Assembly (NCBI GenBank): GCA_003255065.1
Contig: QAOA01007318.1
Coordinates: 428,356-492,355, forward strand
Direction: 5' to 3'
Length of the DNA stretch: 64,000 nt
DNA from: Cercis canadensis
Lineage: Eukaryota; Streptophyta; Magnoliopsida; Fabales; Fabaceae
The translations under genes were made by a program, and so were the position numbers. Below the pieces are notes generated by a model that was not told where the DNA came from, did not search any database, and saw only the letters and a list, made by a program, of their open reading frames with translations. Positions 25,101 to 36,400 of the stretch are shown piece after piece. Each line of letters begins with the position of its first letter. Positions within the stretch are counted from its first letter, which is position 1.

Positions 25101-26587
25101 ATATCATTGTTTTCTGAAACTAGAGTGCTTGGACCACAAAAGGGCATCTTTCAGATGTTGAATTAACATTGTGGGGGCCATCTCTATATTATGTGATATC
25201 CTCGGTCCCTTTCTTTTTTAATTTCTCTCTGTTTAATCTTTTTTTCCTCATTATTACAAGATAGTTATTGTTCGTAGGCAGAGAATTTAACTACAGTAAA
25301 TTTGAGGACCAGACAAAATTGAAATCTTAAATCAAATCCTTTTTTATTCCTTGTTTCTCAATCTCTCCACACACGTGCTTGATATCTTCTTCTCCTACTC
25401 CTCTTCCTTCTTCTTCTGTTTTTCTCTCACCCTTATTTTATCTCAGCAGATAAATCTGATCTTCAAGGAGGCTTCAAAATGATTACCATTCGATGAAACA
25501 CAGAATTTATCCAGTATATCTTTATTTTTCAAATTATTAAATGCCAAATTCTTCTCAAAGAAACCTGAGAAATGAGAATTCACAACACAGTACTGCTGAT
25601 TAAAAGTTTTAGGAAATATTATGCAGATCCCAGGGAATTTTACTCCATTTTTCGAGAAAGAATACAACTATATAGATCCAGTAGGAGATTAAGGTTAATT
25701 AGTTTTTTTATCACAAAAAATTTAAATGTAGATACTCTCAAAAAGGAAAAAAGTTCAAAAAAATAATTTAACGCTACCCCCAACTAGTTAGGTGAATTCT
25801 GGTGAGATATACTAAGTAAATTTTGTGTCATTGCAAAAATATCAAAAAAATGAATAATCCAATATGTGCTAGAATAGATAGTTCTTTATAATATAAAAAA
25901 ATGACACAATATAAGAAAGTGTATCNAAAAAATATATTCAAAAAATTCAACAAGTTATGTTTTTTAACAAGATTTCTTAAATCAGTCCGTTCTTGTATTT
26001 TATAAAAAAATATTTTGATACATATTGAGTGACTTAATTGTTAAAAATTTTCACAATAATATTAAATTCACTAAGTGGTTTCTACTCGAACCCATCCAAT
26101 TGACTGGAAGGATAGTGTTACCGTTAAAAAGTGGTAATTGTAGGATAGCAATCAATTGCTCAGCTGTAATTCACAGCGGAAGAAATGAGTTTTATTGGGG
26201 AAAAAAAAGACATTTTCCTGGATGTATTCGAAATATGTTGTCCAGTTGACTAGCATTTCTTAATCTTCCACAAAAGTTCCTATCATCTTATCATTTTCTC
26301 AGGATTATAATGGATCTGCAATGATGGATAACGAGTGGCTGTTTCTCTGGCATATTGATAGAGATATGTGGTTCCCGTGCCTTGATTTTACACATGATTA
26401 CAATTTGAAAAGAAACCGTCTCTTTAACAAATTTAACATCATTAATTACATCTTTATCTTTTATTAATTGTTTGATTGATATTTAAAAGCAACTTATACC
26501 CAAGTAAGTTTTAGTTAAATTCCGAATCAATCTTCTCCTTCAAATGTAAACCCTCTTATAACATTCCTAAGATGAAGAACACTGTGT

Positions 26588-26752
26588 AAAAAAGGTTACC
26601 ACATATATATATAATTTAGAAAACTAATCTAACTACTATAAAGTTAATTGATTAATTAAAGATTCCTTGAAAAAAAGGTTACCACATATATATATAATTT
26701 AGAAAAGTAATCTAACTACTATAAAGTTAATTGATTAATTAAAGATTCCTTG
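26588..26752. repeat. 83-bp tandem duplication
   Basis: The unit starting aaaaaaggttaccacatat and ending attccttg occurs at 26588-26669 and again at 26671-26752, with one visible substitution (aaaactaa versus aaaagtaa). No N separates the copies, so it may be genuine. Confidence 0.8.
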
Positions 26753-29528
26753 GTTGTGGCCTTGAATTTCATGGGATATGGCAGTAGAAATCTGAGAGAT
26801 GGGTTGTCTCAGATTTTCCATGAGAATTAGTTACAGACTTCTTAATTAGGTAATTTTCATTCACCTGTCGTTTGTTTATGACAGAACAATCAATCGTGGG
26901 AGAGAGAGAGAAAGGGAGGGACAGAGAGAAAAGAGATAGAGATCCATTCACATTTTTGTACGTTGTTTGAGTTTGACATTAAAAGTAGCACAGAATAGTA
27001 TCTGAATTAGGTAGTTGTAAGTTAACGACGTTCACATGAATAATGTTCCCTTCATTTACTTCAATCACTGAAAATTGGTCCACATCCATAAATCAAGATG
27101 TTGACACTAGAGACTCTTTCTGTGTGATATGTTTCTGAATAATTTTTCCTTCTAAAGTACCATTTAAATTAATCCAAGCTTTGAAGAAATGAGTGTATAG
27201 TAAATATGAAAATGTCTATAAACTGTCCACTAAAATCTAAAACTCCACTGTAATCTAAATTTTCTATATTTTCTTTCCAACAACTTCCAAGACAAGCTCT
27301 TTTAGTTTTTTAATATATACAGGGAACTAATTCATGAACACTTAATCTATTTTAATTTTTTTTTTTTTTTATGTTTGTATAGAGAATCAATTCAACTTAA
27401 AAAAACTAAGTTGGTAGGTGCAGGTTGAGACATAATTTTTATCTCTTAACACACAAGCTTGACATTGATCATGCAAAAAGTTAACATGATTAAGAGATCA
27501 ACAAGAATGGTGAGTTAAAACTTAAAACTCCCAATTAACCATTTCCTTAAAAAAAAAAAAAAAAAAGTATACCACGTGCAAGAATCAATTTAGCCTAAGC
27601 TCAAGAATGAGATGACGCTGGTATAAAAACACCATGTCCTTACTGTGAATCACTAGAGTGATCGTGACAATATTATTATATTATATCATCAAGGATTCAA
27701 GTGTCAACTTCTTTGCTGGTTTTTCCTTGCCATTTACCCTTTCTCAGAAATAACCCTGTCTCGGATCGAACTGTGCCATTTACCATCTTCTTTCTTCTAA
27801 CTTCTAACATAGGCAACTTGACATTTGTTTCATGTCTGCAGCTGCTCTCTCCTGTGTCGTACTTGACTAACTATCCCCAAATATAGATTTGTACATATAT
27901 GTATTTGTACGTATGGGAGAGAGAGAGAGAGAGTGAGAGAGAGAGATGTATTAAGAACGTGTACTTGTAGGCCAGAGTAGTAGACTTAATTGAAAATCAG
28001 TGCTCTTTTCTGCTCTGTGCCTTCTGGCATCTTCTAGTGGTCCTAAACAAGCAGTCTCTAATGCATGGCTTGTGTTTTTATCTTCTTTTGCATTGCTTCC
28101 CTCCACACATCAACTTACTTGACCTTTTCTTTAGATGTTTAATAGTGTAGGGCCCTTGGTAGGAAGTGGGTGAAGGAAAGCATCCATCCCAAAACCCTCA
28201 CAGAAGAGATAACATGCACCTTACATGCATTGTCCAAAACTGTAAAGCCAAACAAGGTACAAACAATAAAACAATCATAACTAGTTATTGAAGACTAAAC
28301 ACATAATTCTGTCTTCACATTAATTTAACTTTTTTTTTTTTCCATTTATGACACTTTTTTTGTTTAATATATATTAACAAGTATTTTTCTTTACTCCAAA
28401 AAGGTGGGGATAACTATGACCGAGTGGCAAGTTGTAAACCTCCCTTGTCATAATCGTCATCTACTTTTGTACCGTTTACATTTAGTCACAAGTCAAGAGA
28501 TAGGCCAATAGCTAGGTCTTTGATACTGATGGTTTTTGATTTGTTGGGGCAACTCCATCATTATAACTATTAGCGGCCTTTTTAAGGCATCTGTCAGATT
28601 TGTAAGAGATTACCCATATAAGGTTTTTTTACTAGAAATTTTAACTAATGAATCTTCCAATTATTATGATTTCAAACAATCACACAATCCCACATATATC
28701 ATTTATATCTCTTCTCTATTATTAATAAACCAGCCACTGATAAGATTTGGTAAAATTATCCATGTAAAGAATGACTGAAAATATAATTTTCCAGGTTGAA
28801 GGGTAATTAGAAAGGGTGGCAGGAGCTATTCTGAGTTATTAACAGCTGGATTTAATGACTTATGTAGAGGTTGCTTCTGGCTGAGAGTTTTAAGGAAGGC
28901 AAAGCAATTAAAGCATTTAATTATGGAAAATGTTGTTTTCCCAGGAAATGAAAGACGCGCGCGGATGCATGCATAGGTTAACATGAAACTCTGTAAATTA
29001 TTATTTAAATTGGATTTTTATCCATTTGCGAAAAAAAAATGGATCTTTATCTTTTTTGTACCTCTGCCCTTTTTGTTTTTTTTTGGTGGGGGGTGGTCTT
29101 ACCTCTAGCTGATTAAGTATGACAATTAGGAATTTCCAATACCACATAGTGGTTTATGGCATGGGCCATTGGGTAATATTGCAGCGAACATTTTTATCAT
29201 AAATTTCCAATAAAGTACCTTACGTGAATGAAATTTGCTCCATTTAGAAAGGTAAAATGCCAAATTTCAAGGAGAAATATGACAATACGATGAACATATA
29301 TTGTAATTTGTTTCTTTGGCTACCGAACATATATGGTTTTTTGTTTTTTTCTGTAATACTGAACATATATGGTAATTGTTAACAAAAGGAATTGGGCTTA
29401 TTCCACCGACAAAGGAATCAGGCGCAGTTTTCTAACTTATTTTGTTTCACATTACACCCATTAGAATTAGAATTCAGAAAGAGCACGTGTAAGCACTAAG
29501 CAGGCTGAGTTCGAGCCCGTCATTACAG

Positions 29529-29693
29529 AAACCTGAACGGAGACCCAATAAGGCCCATTATCTTCCTTTCTAGTCCACCATTCAGATAGTGATGTTCTGT
29601 CTTGAATTGTAAAACCTGAACGGAGACCCAATAAGGCCCATTATCTCCCTTTCTAGTCCACCATTCAGATAGTGATGTTCTGTCTTGAATTGT
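29529..29693. repeat. 82-bp tandem duplication
   Basis: The unit aaacctgaacggagaccc ... cttgaattgt occurs at 29529-29610 and 29612-29693, with one visible substitution (atcttccttt versus atctcccttt). No N lies at the join. Confidence 0.8.
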
Positions 29694-29946
29694 TTTTTAT
29701 TAATATAAATAGATAGAGTCAAATTCAACCAATGTTTTTGTTATATTGAGATGGAAAGTCGATCAAAACGTGAACAACAAAAACTGATTGCGAAAGATCA
29801 CTGGGCCCTGAGCTTGTCCATGAAAGGAGGCTAGCCCAAATTTGATATCTGTAGAAGTATAAAAGTTCCTGGGCCAGACCGTAAGAAACTGACAATTTTT
29901 TCTTATTTCAGGCCCACTGATAGATATAGCAGCTGTATTATTATTT

Positions 29947-31071
29947 GGAGGTTTTTTTTTTTAATATTTTTAATATTTATATAGTATATTATATTATATA
30001 AAATAATTAATATATAAATTACATGTATAAATTAATTATTTTTAAATTTATTTAAAAAATAAAATAAATTATATCTCATATATAATAAAATATAAAAATT
30101 ATATATACTTATTACATCAATATAATATAACATATTCTAGTATCATAAAATTTTATAATTATTATGATGATAGTTATTTTTTTTAAGAATTTATTTGGGA
30201 ATAAAAGTTAGGAAAAAAAGAGAAAAAATAAAATAAATAAATATGTTTATATCCTTATTTAAAAGTTTAAAATTAAAAAAATTAATAAATAACCTCAAAT
30301 TCTCTTTTTTTTTTTTTTTNNNNNNNNNNNNNNNNNNNNNNNNNNNNNNNNNNNNNNNNNNNNNNNNNNNNNNNNNNNNNNNNNNNNNNNNNNNNNNNNN
30401 NNNNNNNNNNNNNNNNNNNNNNNNNNNNNNNNNNNNNNNNNNNNNNNNNNNNNNNNNNNNNNNNNNNNNNNNNNNNNNNNNNNNNNNNNNNNNNNNNNNN
30501 NNNNNNNNNNNNNNNNNNNNNNNNNNNNNNNNNNNNNNNNNNNNNNNNNNNNNNNNNNNNNNNNNNNNNNNNNNNNNNNNNNNNNNNNNNNNNNNNNNNN
30601 NNNNNNNNNNNNNNNNNNNNNNNNNNNNNNNNNNNNNNNNNNNNNNNNNNNNNNNNNNNNNNNNNTTTACCTTCATTTTTATGTTTTGGAGGGGTTTAAA
30701 AAAAAGAGTAATTTCCTATAATACATTTATTTATTTTTTTTAAAATTTTTTTTAAACAATATTTAAATAATATTATTAAATTTATATTAAATATATTTAT
30801 TTTATAAATAAAAATAAATTTATAAAATTATAAATTTTTATTCATTTCATTTCTTCTCCCCTTATTTATTTTAACAGGGATTCTATGATATTACGTAAAT
30901 ATATCATATTATACTGATGTGACGAACATACATAATTTTTATATTTTATTATATATAAAATATAATTTATTTAATTTTTTAAATAAATTTAAAAATAATT
31001 AATTTGTACACATGTCATTCATTTATTAGTTATTACTACATAAATATTAAAAATATCTAAAAAAAACCTCC
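29947..31071. mobile_element. Long inverted-repeat (foldback/MITE-like) element with central gap
   Basis: The left end starts GGAGGTTTTTTTTT then aatatttttaatatttat. The right end, read in reverse from 31071, starts GGAGGTTTTTTTTAG then atatttttaatatttatg. Similarity continues inward for roughly 200 bp on each side (for example the shared ttatttttaaatttattt and ataataaaatataaaaatta). TTATTT lies directly outside both ends (29941-29946 and 31072-31077), a possible 6-bp target duplication. The central 346 Ns (30320-30665) probably mark a hairpin the assembler could not cross. No coding capacity is visible. Superfamily not assigned. Confidence 0.7.
30320..30665. other. Assembly gap (346 N)
   Basis: Run of N preceded by a poly(T) tract, in the middle of the inverted-repeat element. 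Open frames running through it are meaningless. Confidence 0.99.
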
Positions 31072-31077
31072 TTATTT

Positions 31078-32121
31078 TAATCATCCTAAAGGGTAAGCAG
31101 CAGCGTTAAACCAAAAACACACTAATGTTCTAGGTTCTAACGGAGACTGTTAGGTAGTGCCTAGACTGGATCATTACAAGATTATCTATTCGCAAACCCA
31201 ATAAGCGCGCTTCGTGATCTCTGCTTGTGTTGCAGGGGCTGGATCCACCATGGCCGAAGTTTAAGGAGTTTTCTCTTTCTTCCCTAATTTCTGCAGGTTT
31301 TTCTTTCTTTCTATACGAAAATGGTTTCCTGACTTTCCTGTAGTTGTTAAAGAGCAAGGAGTCAGAGATTTTCTGAGTTTTGTACTTTAGGGGCAGCATT
31401 TAGATGAAATTACTTTGGTTCACTAAAATATTTGTTTTCCTTGATTAATTAATTGAAAACAGTGCTTGAAGTAGTATGCCCAGTGTGTAATATCTTCTTC
31501 TTCTTTTTTCTGATTGTTTTTTTGATGTGTTTGGCAGGAATTGTATATAGTTAAACAAGATAAGGACCACATAATTTCTCCCTTACTCTTGCAAAGTGCA
31601 CCACATATTTCTCTCTGCATCTAGTAACATCCCATTTGCTTCACTCCAATTATGTCTGGGTTGCTTTTCCTTGTTATTTCTGTTATTTTTTCTTAACGAT
31701 TAACTATCTCTAGTTGTAGTTAATAGCTCTTGCATTCTCTGTCTCCTGAAACTCTTTTGCACTGATTGAAACATAACTCTTATACCAACTAACTAGGCGC
31801 AATTTAATAAACAGGCATTTATGTTTACATTTAAAACAGAAAATCCAGACACAGGGATTTCAGCTTTGCACTTTTCAGACTGTTTTTTATGGAGACCTGT
31901 GCATGCATTGTTGTGTCTTACTGTTTCAGTGACATAGAGAAAATCCTCTGATTAGTTGTATCCAAAAGCTTGGTGAAGGATATTAAAACTTCCATGCATA
32001 ATTGAAAAAATTGCCAAGTGCTAATATGTTGTTTATAATTGCGCGTGTGTGTTTCCTTCTTTTTGATAGGTTACAGGTAATAACGTTTTCTTGACTCTAC
32101 ATGTATTGCAGTATTGTGGAC
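31078..32121 (+). promoter_or_regulatory. Upstream region and probable 5' leader of the CX9C gene
   Basis: Less AT-rich than the element to its left. An ATG in strong context (ccaccATGg) at 31250 opens only MAEV before TAA at 31262-31264, so it would act as a very short upstream ORF if transcribed. CX9C coding begins at 32122, ten bases after the acceptor tattgcag at 32104-32111, so at least one leader intron is likely. The transcription start is not determined. Confidence 0.4.
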
Positions 32122-32764
32122 ATGAAGGAAAAGAATACTACTTCCTCTCTCAAGCGCATTTTGATGAATTGTGCTTCTCAGGTTTGTTTTTATCTTAAAC
32201 TCAGAACTATCAAGTATGTGGTTTTTCATTACATACTCAAACTACTCAAAGAACCTGTGGATTACATCATTCTGGGGCATGTAAGTTGTGATGCGAAGAC
32301 ATCTGGTAAAACTTAGAGCTCTGTTTCTGTAGGACAATCTTCTATTACATATCAAGTTTGACTAATTAAAATTTGTCTAAAGATTTCCATAGTCTATGTT
32401 CAGAATAATGATCTGAACTCAGTACTTAAACTAAACAGTTGACTTGATTGTATCATTTTAAGTTTCAATAACCGAGTTTGATGTTTTTAACCTATAGATA
32501 TGTGTGAAAAATGCGAGTATTATCAAGGCTGCTTGTTGTTGGGAGGGTGAGAGGATGGGCTGTTTAATGACTGCTTGCTTTTTGCCTTCTTTGTTCTCTG
32601 TCTTCTTTGGTTTAATAGTTGAATATAAATTGATTTCGTTAAATCCAATCTAATAGGCAAAAAATTATGGGAGCTGTGTTGCAGCAAAGGTTCCAGAGAT
32701 TGAGCATGATGTTTGTGTGAAGGAATTTCTTGCATTAAAAAGTTGCATGCAGAATATGGTATGA
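32122..32764 (+). CDS. Twin-CX9C microprotein, NDUFAF8-like (two exons)
   Basis: Exon 1 is 32122-32181 (MKEKNTTSSLKRILMNCASQ) and exon 2 is 32657 to TGA 32762-32764, with canonical GT-AG and phase 0. The joined protein is about 55 residues. It has two CX9C motifs: the first Cys (in NCASQ) is nine residues before the Cys of YGSC, and the Cys of HDVC is nine residues before the Cys of LKSC. The VAAKVPEIE segment links them. Twin CX9C proteins fold as disulfide-linked helical hairpins and enter the mitochondrial intermembrane space or matrix. The pattern matches the family of NDUFAF8, a complex I assembly factor, as I recall it. The 3' end is uncertain: a good donor (ATG|gtatga) overlaps the stop, and an acceptor at 32886 would give a different tail. 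It lies 0.7 kb upstream of RMC1 on the same strand and may share its transcript. Confidence 0.75.
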
Positions 32765-33445
32765 TATTCTACAGTTGAGTTGACATAACTAATAGCTTAT
32801 AATTTTATGTTGCCATTGCATGAAAAATATAAAATATTGTCTTTTACATTCTAAGAAAAATTCCCTTGCATGTTTTTCTCTTTAAGCAACATTCTCTGGA
32901 AAGACGGATGAGACACCTCTTCTGCAAAACTAATTCAATTGGATCATGATTGGCCTCTTTTCTTCTAGAGGTCTTTTTAAAAGTCTCTAGGTTTCTGATT
33001 ATAGACTATTAACTTCGTCTTTTCCCCCTGTGTTGCCGTCTGAACCCTGATGCTTTGTGTCTACTGTATAAATGTCATATCTCTTTTGGCATTTTGTTCG
33101 ACATATATCTTACTTATAAAAAAAAAAAAAATATTGCTCTAAACAGCTCAAAAAGAAGGTTTAAGTGTGGACCAGTTGTTCGTCATTGTTTTGGTTCATT
33201 TAATAGTCAAACTGCAAAGATTGGAGGCTATGCAGAGAAGCATGTACGTAAGAAATTTTCATTTGTCAACTTAAGAGAAAGGTACTGTAACTTTTTGGGG
33301 TGAAGCCTTTCCATATATTTCTTTGTTAATACTATATGCTATTCTCTTATCTTCTGTAAGTGTAAATAATTTTCAGAGGTTTACTGCAGTTTATTGTCTT
33401 AGTGTGCCATATATTTCTCCCAAAGTGTAAACGGTACTTAGCAAT

Positions 33446-36400
33446 ATGTCTGGAAAAGCATCAAGTTCGAAGCCTAATATAGGTCTAAGTGGATCCAGTG
33501 GCCTTTCACATACTTATATTCAGTATCCACCACTACAGTGCGATATTCCTGGATCAAGGGGATTATTTTATGATGATGGAAATAAGTTACTACTCTCCCC
33601 AACATCTGATCAGGTAATATGATATGTTCAAAATTTTTTTTTTTTGTACATCTGCTTGTTTGAAATTTGAATTCTACCAAAATGATGTGCCATTTACATG
33701 TTAAGTTTAAACTTGTTCAATTCTGAATCACAATATGTGGATTTTTTTGGTTTTTGATGCCTAGGTCTTTTCATGGAAAGTTGCTCCCTTTGATCCTCAT
33801 GTTGGTCCCACCACTGATTCAATAAGCGAAGGCCCTATTATATCTATTCGGTATTCTTTAGATTCAAAGGTCATAGCAATCCAACGAACAAACCATGAGA
33901 TACAGTTTTGGGATAGAGAGACTGGGGGAACTTTTAGTCATAAATGCAGGCCAGAATCAGAAAGTATACTTGGATTTTTTTGGACGGACAGTCATCTGTG
34001 TGATGTTGTTTTTGTTAAGACCAGGTATAGCTAACTTATCTCTTTAGTCTGTTCTGTTGATATCATGTTTATTAATTTATGAAATACATGCCCAAACCCA
34101 ATCAGAAAATTGGCTCAGCAAAGGCTAGTATATTTACTAGTTGGAAATCTGCAATCTTATAGTAGTATGTTTTCTCTTTTGGTGTGTTTTGTAAAATAAA
34201 GTATGAATTTTTAGAGTATTATTAACACCAAACAACTGCAATTATGGCACAACTCCACAAAGATTTTTTCTTCTCATCTTGTTTTTTTTTTCTTTTTCTA
34301 ATTTTCTTACTAAAATACAATTACTGTACAGTGGATTGGACTTGTACGCATATAATTCTGACTCAAAATCACTGCAATTGGTGGAGACAAAGAAATTGAA
34401 TGTGAGTTGGTATGTTTACACCCATGAAAGTCGCTTGGTTCTTCTTGCTTCTGGAATGCAGTGCAAGACGTTCCATGGATTTCAGGTACAGGTTCTATAT
34501 TATTTGCTTCTTTTTTTTCTTCTTCATATATTTTAAACCAGGAATGTCTTCACTATTTGTGGCATGTATTTTGTATTGTCAAATACCCAGACAAGATCCA
34601 TTAAGCTTTTTAATGTGTGAATTGGGATTTATAATTTTTTCTTTCTTTGGGGATGGAGAGATACCTGTAGACATACTAATTAATTGTGATTACTTGCTGC
34701 TAAGTGTAAAATATCTATTTCTTCCCTGCTTAATATATGATTTACACGGAAGTATTTTGTGATGGATGATGGTGAATGACTACACAAATGGAAAGGGAAA
34801 AAACTCAGTAGCATAGTTGGACAGAGCATATCTGGATCAATTCACTAATATACAACTCAATATTTTTATTTCATTTTAGTAACTAAAAAATCATATGGTT
34901 TTGTTGCGACTGGATTAAAAATCAATATGATGCAAAAAGAATGACATGTATCAATGCAGCTTCTGTTATGATCCTTGATATGAGTATTGTGTAATGTATC
35001 TTGACATGTATCACGGCTAACGGCCAAATTTACTTGAATGTCACCTTATATTGTTCCTGTGTTTTTTTGTTGCCTAATTCAGCAATATATTTCTGTCAAG
35101 ATTTCATCTGCAGATATTGTTCGCTTGCCAAGATTTGAGATGGTTATGGCCAAATATGAGGCAAATAGTAAGCCTGTTCTAGCGGCTGAAGACATCTTTA
35201 TTGTCACTGTGTAGGTATCAGTTATTTACTTCATCATGTTGAGACCATTATTCATATTATTGACAATTGAATTTTGTTTTGTTTTGTTATGATCATCCAC
35301 AGTTATGGTCGGATATACTGCTTGCAAATTGATAGAGTTGCTATGCTACTGCATTCGTATAGGCTATACCGTGATGCTGTGATACAGCAGGTAGATTTAT
35401 GCTTTTATTCCTTAATGTTTTACTATTTTAATTCTCCTATAAAAGTTTAAAGAACTTATTTTGAATAAGTGCCAATTTTCTGTGATTTTTTTCTTTCTCA
35501 ATTTTATTTTGATGATACTGGAAAATCAATAATTAAAATATGATATGGAGCAAATAAAACTGCTATAAAATAAAACTAGTACTCAAGATCCGGTCTCCAG
35601 TATTACAATTATGGGTTTTTTCTTCCTTTCGATAAAACAAATTTTATGTTTATGAAATATAAATAAAATTAAGAATAAGTTCATGACAAGATTTAGTTAG
35701 AGGCAAACAATCTGTGACAATTTAATCAGGAATATAGAGAATTAGCCCTTTATACTTTTAGAAATATGCAACTTGACAACACTAAGAGTGATCATGTTTG
35801 TCCCAATAACATTCTGTTTCTGCTGATTGACTACAGTGTTGGAAGACATTTTACTTCGATGCATATTGGGACAGACACACTTTTGTCCTGAATCTCACAT
35901 GATTGTTGTAGTTGTGCAATTCTTCACTGTACTATGCTCTTCATTTTACAAAACTGATGTTCAGAATATTTGCAGGGTTCTTTGCCAATTTATTCAAGCA
36001 GGATTGCTGTGAGTGCAGTTGACAATGTACTTCTTATTCATCAAATTGAAGCAAAGGTTGTTATACTATATGATATATTTGCAGATTCTCGAGCTCCAAT
36101 ATCAGCACCACTTCCTCTATTAATAAGGGGTTTCCCCTGGTCCAGTTCTTCTTCCACTCGATCCAGTGGTAGAGAAACCGAGAGTTCAGATGCTAATTTT
36201 CTGAGCCATCATGAATCAGTTACCTATCCTGATACATGGACTTTTTTAGTTCCTGACCTCATATGCGATGTGGCCAATAAGTTATTATGGAAGATACATT
36301 TAGACTTAGAGGTAAGTTATTGTGTTCATGCATGCACCAATATCAAATTTAGTGTGTGTTGAAAAGTTCTTTCAACGAATAACTCTATCTTGCAGGCAAT

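Larger units (their letters stand above)
18481..29940. other. 11.5-kb gene-free AT-rich region
   Basis: I see no coding gene, tRNA or rRNA. The content is AT-rich with microsatellites: (CT)n at about 19500-19519, (AT)n at about 21869-21882 and 22847-22860, (GA)n at about 27918-27946. It also has poly(A)/poly(T) runs, a small inverted-repeat element (21697-21882) and tandem duplications (listed separately). Several CT-rich stretches at 18840-21000 and 22600-22800 look like promoter or leader sequence but lead to no ORF. Unannotated non-coding transcripts are possible but not visible from sequence alone. Confidence 0.5.

Noticed and set aside
29490-29525. Possible tRNA (gagttcgagcccg, T-loop-like)
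   Set aside because: The T-stem does not pair and no acceptor or anticodon arms fit; at most a worn SINE piece.
30191-30743. Open frames of 161-166 residues on both strands
   Set aside because: They consist mostly of N-encoded unknown residues across the assembly gap; the same applies at 45101-45667 and 61932-62180.
32112-32181. Second stop-free frame through the CX9C first exon (reading YCGHEGKEYYFLSQ)
   Set aside because: The CX9C frame alone joins in phase to exon 2 with correct cysteine spacing; the other frame has no such support.
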